This document shows, one piece after another, positions 62,367 to 64,000 of a stretch of 64,000 nucleotides of DNA. Under the pieces are notes generated by a model that saw only the letters and a list, made by a program, of their open reading frames with translations, was not told where the DNA came from and ran no database searches. Position 1 is the stretch's first letter; every line of letters starts with the position of its first letter. The DNA lies in contig NZ_CP108487.1 in assembly GCF_036226525.1 (NCBI RefSeq), positions 1,426,001 through 1,490,000 on the forward strand, read 5' to 3'. Made by a program: the position numbers and the translations under genes. Source of the stretch: Kribbella sp. NBC_01245 (GTDB lineage Bacteria; Actinomycetota; Actinomycetes; Propionibacteriales; Kribbellaceae).

Positions 62367-63119
62367 GTGACGACTGAGTACAGCGGCAGCGGCGACCCTG
62401 TCCGCACACTAGAACTGCTCTGGGGTCTTCAGGCGGTCCCGACCCGCGGTCCGAAGCCGGCGCACACGGTGGCCGACGTCGTCCGCGCGGCGATCGAGGT
62501 CGCGGATGCCGAAGGCCTGACTGCGATGTCCATCCGCCGCGTCGCGGACCACCTCGGCGTCGGCGCGATGACGCTCTACCGCTACGTCCCGGGCAAGGCC
62601 GAGTTGCTCGATCTGATGGTCGACACGGTCCTCGGCGAGCTCACCCAGGCGGCGCCAACGAAAAACTGGCGCGCGGATCTGGAGGCGATGGCGCGCGACA
62701 CCCGCGCGTTGTACCTGCGGCATCGCTGGCTGATCCAGGTCGCGACCAGCCGTCCGCCGATGGGCCCGAACGTGATGGCGAAGTACGAGCGCGAGCTGAG
62801 CATCGTCGAGGGCATCGGCCTGTCCGATATCGATATGGACGCCGCGATCGCTTTGATGAACGAGTACGTGCACGGCGCCGTCCGTGGTGCGATCGAGTCC
62901 GACCAGATTCAGAAGGAGAGCGGGCTGACCCACGAGGAATGGTGGGTCAAGCTGGCGCCCGTTCTCGCGCGAGTGCCGCAGCTGGTCGACTATCCGCTGG
63001 CGAATCGGGTCGGTACGGCGGTCGGCGTCGAGTTCAATGCGCCGTACGACCCGGACTACTCCTTCGAGTTCGGCCTCGGCCGGGTCCTGGACGGAATCGA
63101 GAGTCTGCTCAAGGCATAA
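62367..63119 (+). CDS. TetR-family repressor
   Basis: GTG 62367, with GAAGG six bases upstream, starts a 250-aa protein. The helix-turn-helix spans about residues 35-80 (VVRAAIEVADAEGLTAMSIRRVADHLGVGAMTLYRYV), followed by the TetR_C_1-type ligand domain. It likely represses the divergent ABC exporter and itself. An upstream in-frame extension to 62253 would cover the operators and is rejected. Confidence 0.9.
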   Translation: MTTEYSGSGDPVRTLELLWGLQAVPTRGPKPAHTVADVVRAAIEVADAEGLTAMSIRRVADHLGVGAMTLYRYVPGKAELLDLMVDTVLGELTQAAPTKNWRADLEAMARDTRALYLRHRWLIQVATSRPPMGPNVMAKYERELSIVEGIGLSDIDMDAAIALMNEYVHGAVRGAIESDQIQKESGLTHEEWWVKLAPVLARVPQLVDYPLANRVGTAVGVEFNAPYDPDYSFEFGLGRVLDGIESLLKA

Positions 63120-63143
63120 CGCGCAGCGCGGTAAATCGTTTTG

Positions 63144-63159
63144 GAGTGAGCACTCACTC
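63144..63159. promoter_or_regulatory. TetR operator upstream of the second regulator
   Basis: GAGTGAGCACTCACTC has perfect 7-bp arms and a 2-nt spacer, 17 nt before the ATG at 63177. The word TGAGTGA...TCACTCA is a frequent TetR recognition pattern in front of exporter operons. Confidence 0.7.
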
Positions 63160-63176
63160 AGCTATCGTCGAATGCC

Positions 63177-63770
63177 ATGAGCCCTCGCGCGCCGGCGATG
63201 ACACCGGACGAGCGTCGTGCCGCCATCGTGGCCGCCGCGACGCCCTTGCTGTGCCAGTTCGGCAAAGACGTCAGCACCCGCCAGATCGCGGAAAGCGCGG
63301 GAGTCGCCGAGGGCACGCTGTTCCGCGCCTTCGGTAGCAAGGAGGCGTTGATCGAGGCCGTGCTGGCGGACGCGTTCGACCCGCTGCCGATCCACAGCGA
63401 GCTGCTCGCCATCGACCGGGACCTACCGCTGCGCGAGCGGATGACGGCCGCGATCGACGTACTGCAGGCCCGTCTGCGTGGTGTCTTCGGCCTGATCTTC
63501 GCGCTCCGGATGCACCGGCCGCCCGACCACGAGAAGCCGCGGCACGGGAATCTCGACGCGAACGAGATGATCCTGTCCGCGATGGCCTGGCTGCTCGAGC
63601 CGGATGCCGCCTCGTTGCGATACGAGCCGGAGGAGGTCGCCCGCCGGATCCGGCTGGTCACCTTCTCGGCCACCCACCCGCTGATTTCCGACGGTCGACC
63701 ACTGGCCGCCGGGGAGATCGCCGACCTGTTGCTCGACGGTGTCCGCACTAACGAACCCGGGGACCACTGA
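63177..63770 (+). CDS. TetR-family repressor of an ABC exporter operon
   Basis: A 197-aa protein with an N-terminal TetR helix-turn-helix (IVAAATPLLCQFGKDVSTRQIAESAGVAEGTLFRAFGSKEAL) and an all-helical ligand domain. Its stop overlaps the start of the downstream exporter gene by one base (TGATG), so the repressor and transporter are translationally coupled. The dyad just upstream suggests autoregulation. Confidence 0.92.
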   Translation: MSPRAPAMTPDERRAAIVAAATPLLCQFGKDVSTRQIAESAGVAEGTLFRAFGSKEALIEAVLADAFDPLPIHSELLAIDRDLPLRERMTAAIDVLQARLRGVFGLIFALRMHRPPDHEKPRHGNLDANEMILSAMAWLLEPDAASLRYEPEEVARRIRLVTFSATHPLISDGRPLAAGEIADLLLDGVRTNEPGDH

Positions 63771-64000
63771 TGCTACTTCGCCTGTTACGCACGTACTTGC
63801 GTCCGTACGCCGGCAACCTGTCCATGGTCGTCGTCCTGCAACTCGTCGGGACGATCGCCTCTCTCTACCTACCCAGCCTGAACGCGAGCATCATCGACAA
63901 CGGTGTGGCCAAAGGCGATACCGGCTACATCATGAGCCTCGGCGGTTGGATGCTGGCCGTCAGCCTGATCCAGGTCGTCTGCTCGATCGGCGCGGTCTAC
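63770..64000 (+). CDS. ABC exporter subunit, N-terminal part only (3' end cut by window edge)
   Basis: ATG 63770 opens a frame that runs past the window end. The visible 77 residues (starting MLLRLLRTYLRPYAGNLS) contain the first helix and the ASLYLPSLNASIIDNGVAKGD loop of type I multidrug ABC exporters. In such operons two half-transporters usually follow a TetR gene. The ATPase domain lies outside the window. Confidence 0.85.
   Translation, partial: MLLRLLRTYLRPYAGNLSMVVVLQLVGTIASLYLPSLNASIIDNGVAKGDTGYIMSLGGWMLAVSLIQVVCSIGAVY

Overview
The window comes from a high-GC Actinomycetota genome. Gene content (DUF1876, DUF305, SulP-carbonic anhydrase fusion, ECF sigma factor with a DGPF partner, mycothiol-era style ArsC proteins), frequent GTG starts, many 4-nt gene overlaps and abundant CGTACG-type words suggest a Kribbella- or Nocardioidaceae-like soil organism. 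That assignment is an inference, not a search result. No rRNA, tRNA or CRISPR array was seen.

Layout. 1-8 kb: a truncated CHAT peptidase gene with an overlapping partner, a secreted streptogrisin-like protease, a GNAT enzyme, a lamin-tail lipoprotein and a large secreted BNR/Ig-repeat protein. 8-10 kb: a cation/proton antiporter and a flavin reductase on the minus strand. 10.18-15.28 kb: a three-gene cassette consisting of an HNH-AAA ATPase fusion, a stand-alone HNH nuclease and a membrane patatin-like phospholipase. It looks like a Septu-related defence locus with an added lipase and is the best candidate here for an undescribed system. 15.4-18 kb: an arsenic operon with no pump, made of an ArsR-phosphatase fusion, two arsenate reductases and an aquaglyceroporin.

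18.9-24.8 kb reads as a fermentation/hypoxia island (pta-ackA, DUF1876, Zn alcohol dehydrogenase, pseudokinase-CBS protein), with a tandem universal stress protein at 30.5 kb. Between them (25.6-27.3 kb) lie an aldo/keto reductase and an alcohol dehydrogenase that each lack an internal block of roughly 40 residues. 31.4-37.9 kb: an iron ABC transporter diverges from an adenylate ligase-carrier-acyltransferase fusion, with an IdeR-like iron box beside each start. 37.8-39.4 kb: an ECF42-type sigma factor and its DGPF partner. 41-48.7 kb contains three copies of a palindromic element of about 90-100 bp among ordinary genes (GNAT, SDR, PCD-VOC repeat protein, adenylate cyclase, M1 aminopeptidase).

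48.7-52.7 kb: a SulP-carbonic anhydrase fusion with an IS605-type element immediately upstream, its tnpB intact and its tnpA broken. 52.7-60.1 kb: two GNAT genes, a gamma-glutamyltransferase and a SWIM/SNF2 helicase pair. The window ends with two TetR-controlled ABC exporter modules, the second cut by the window edge.
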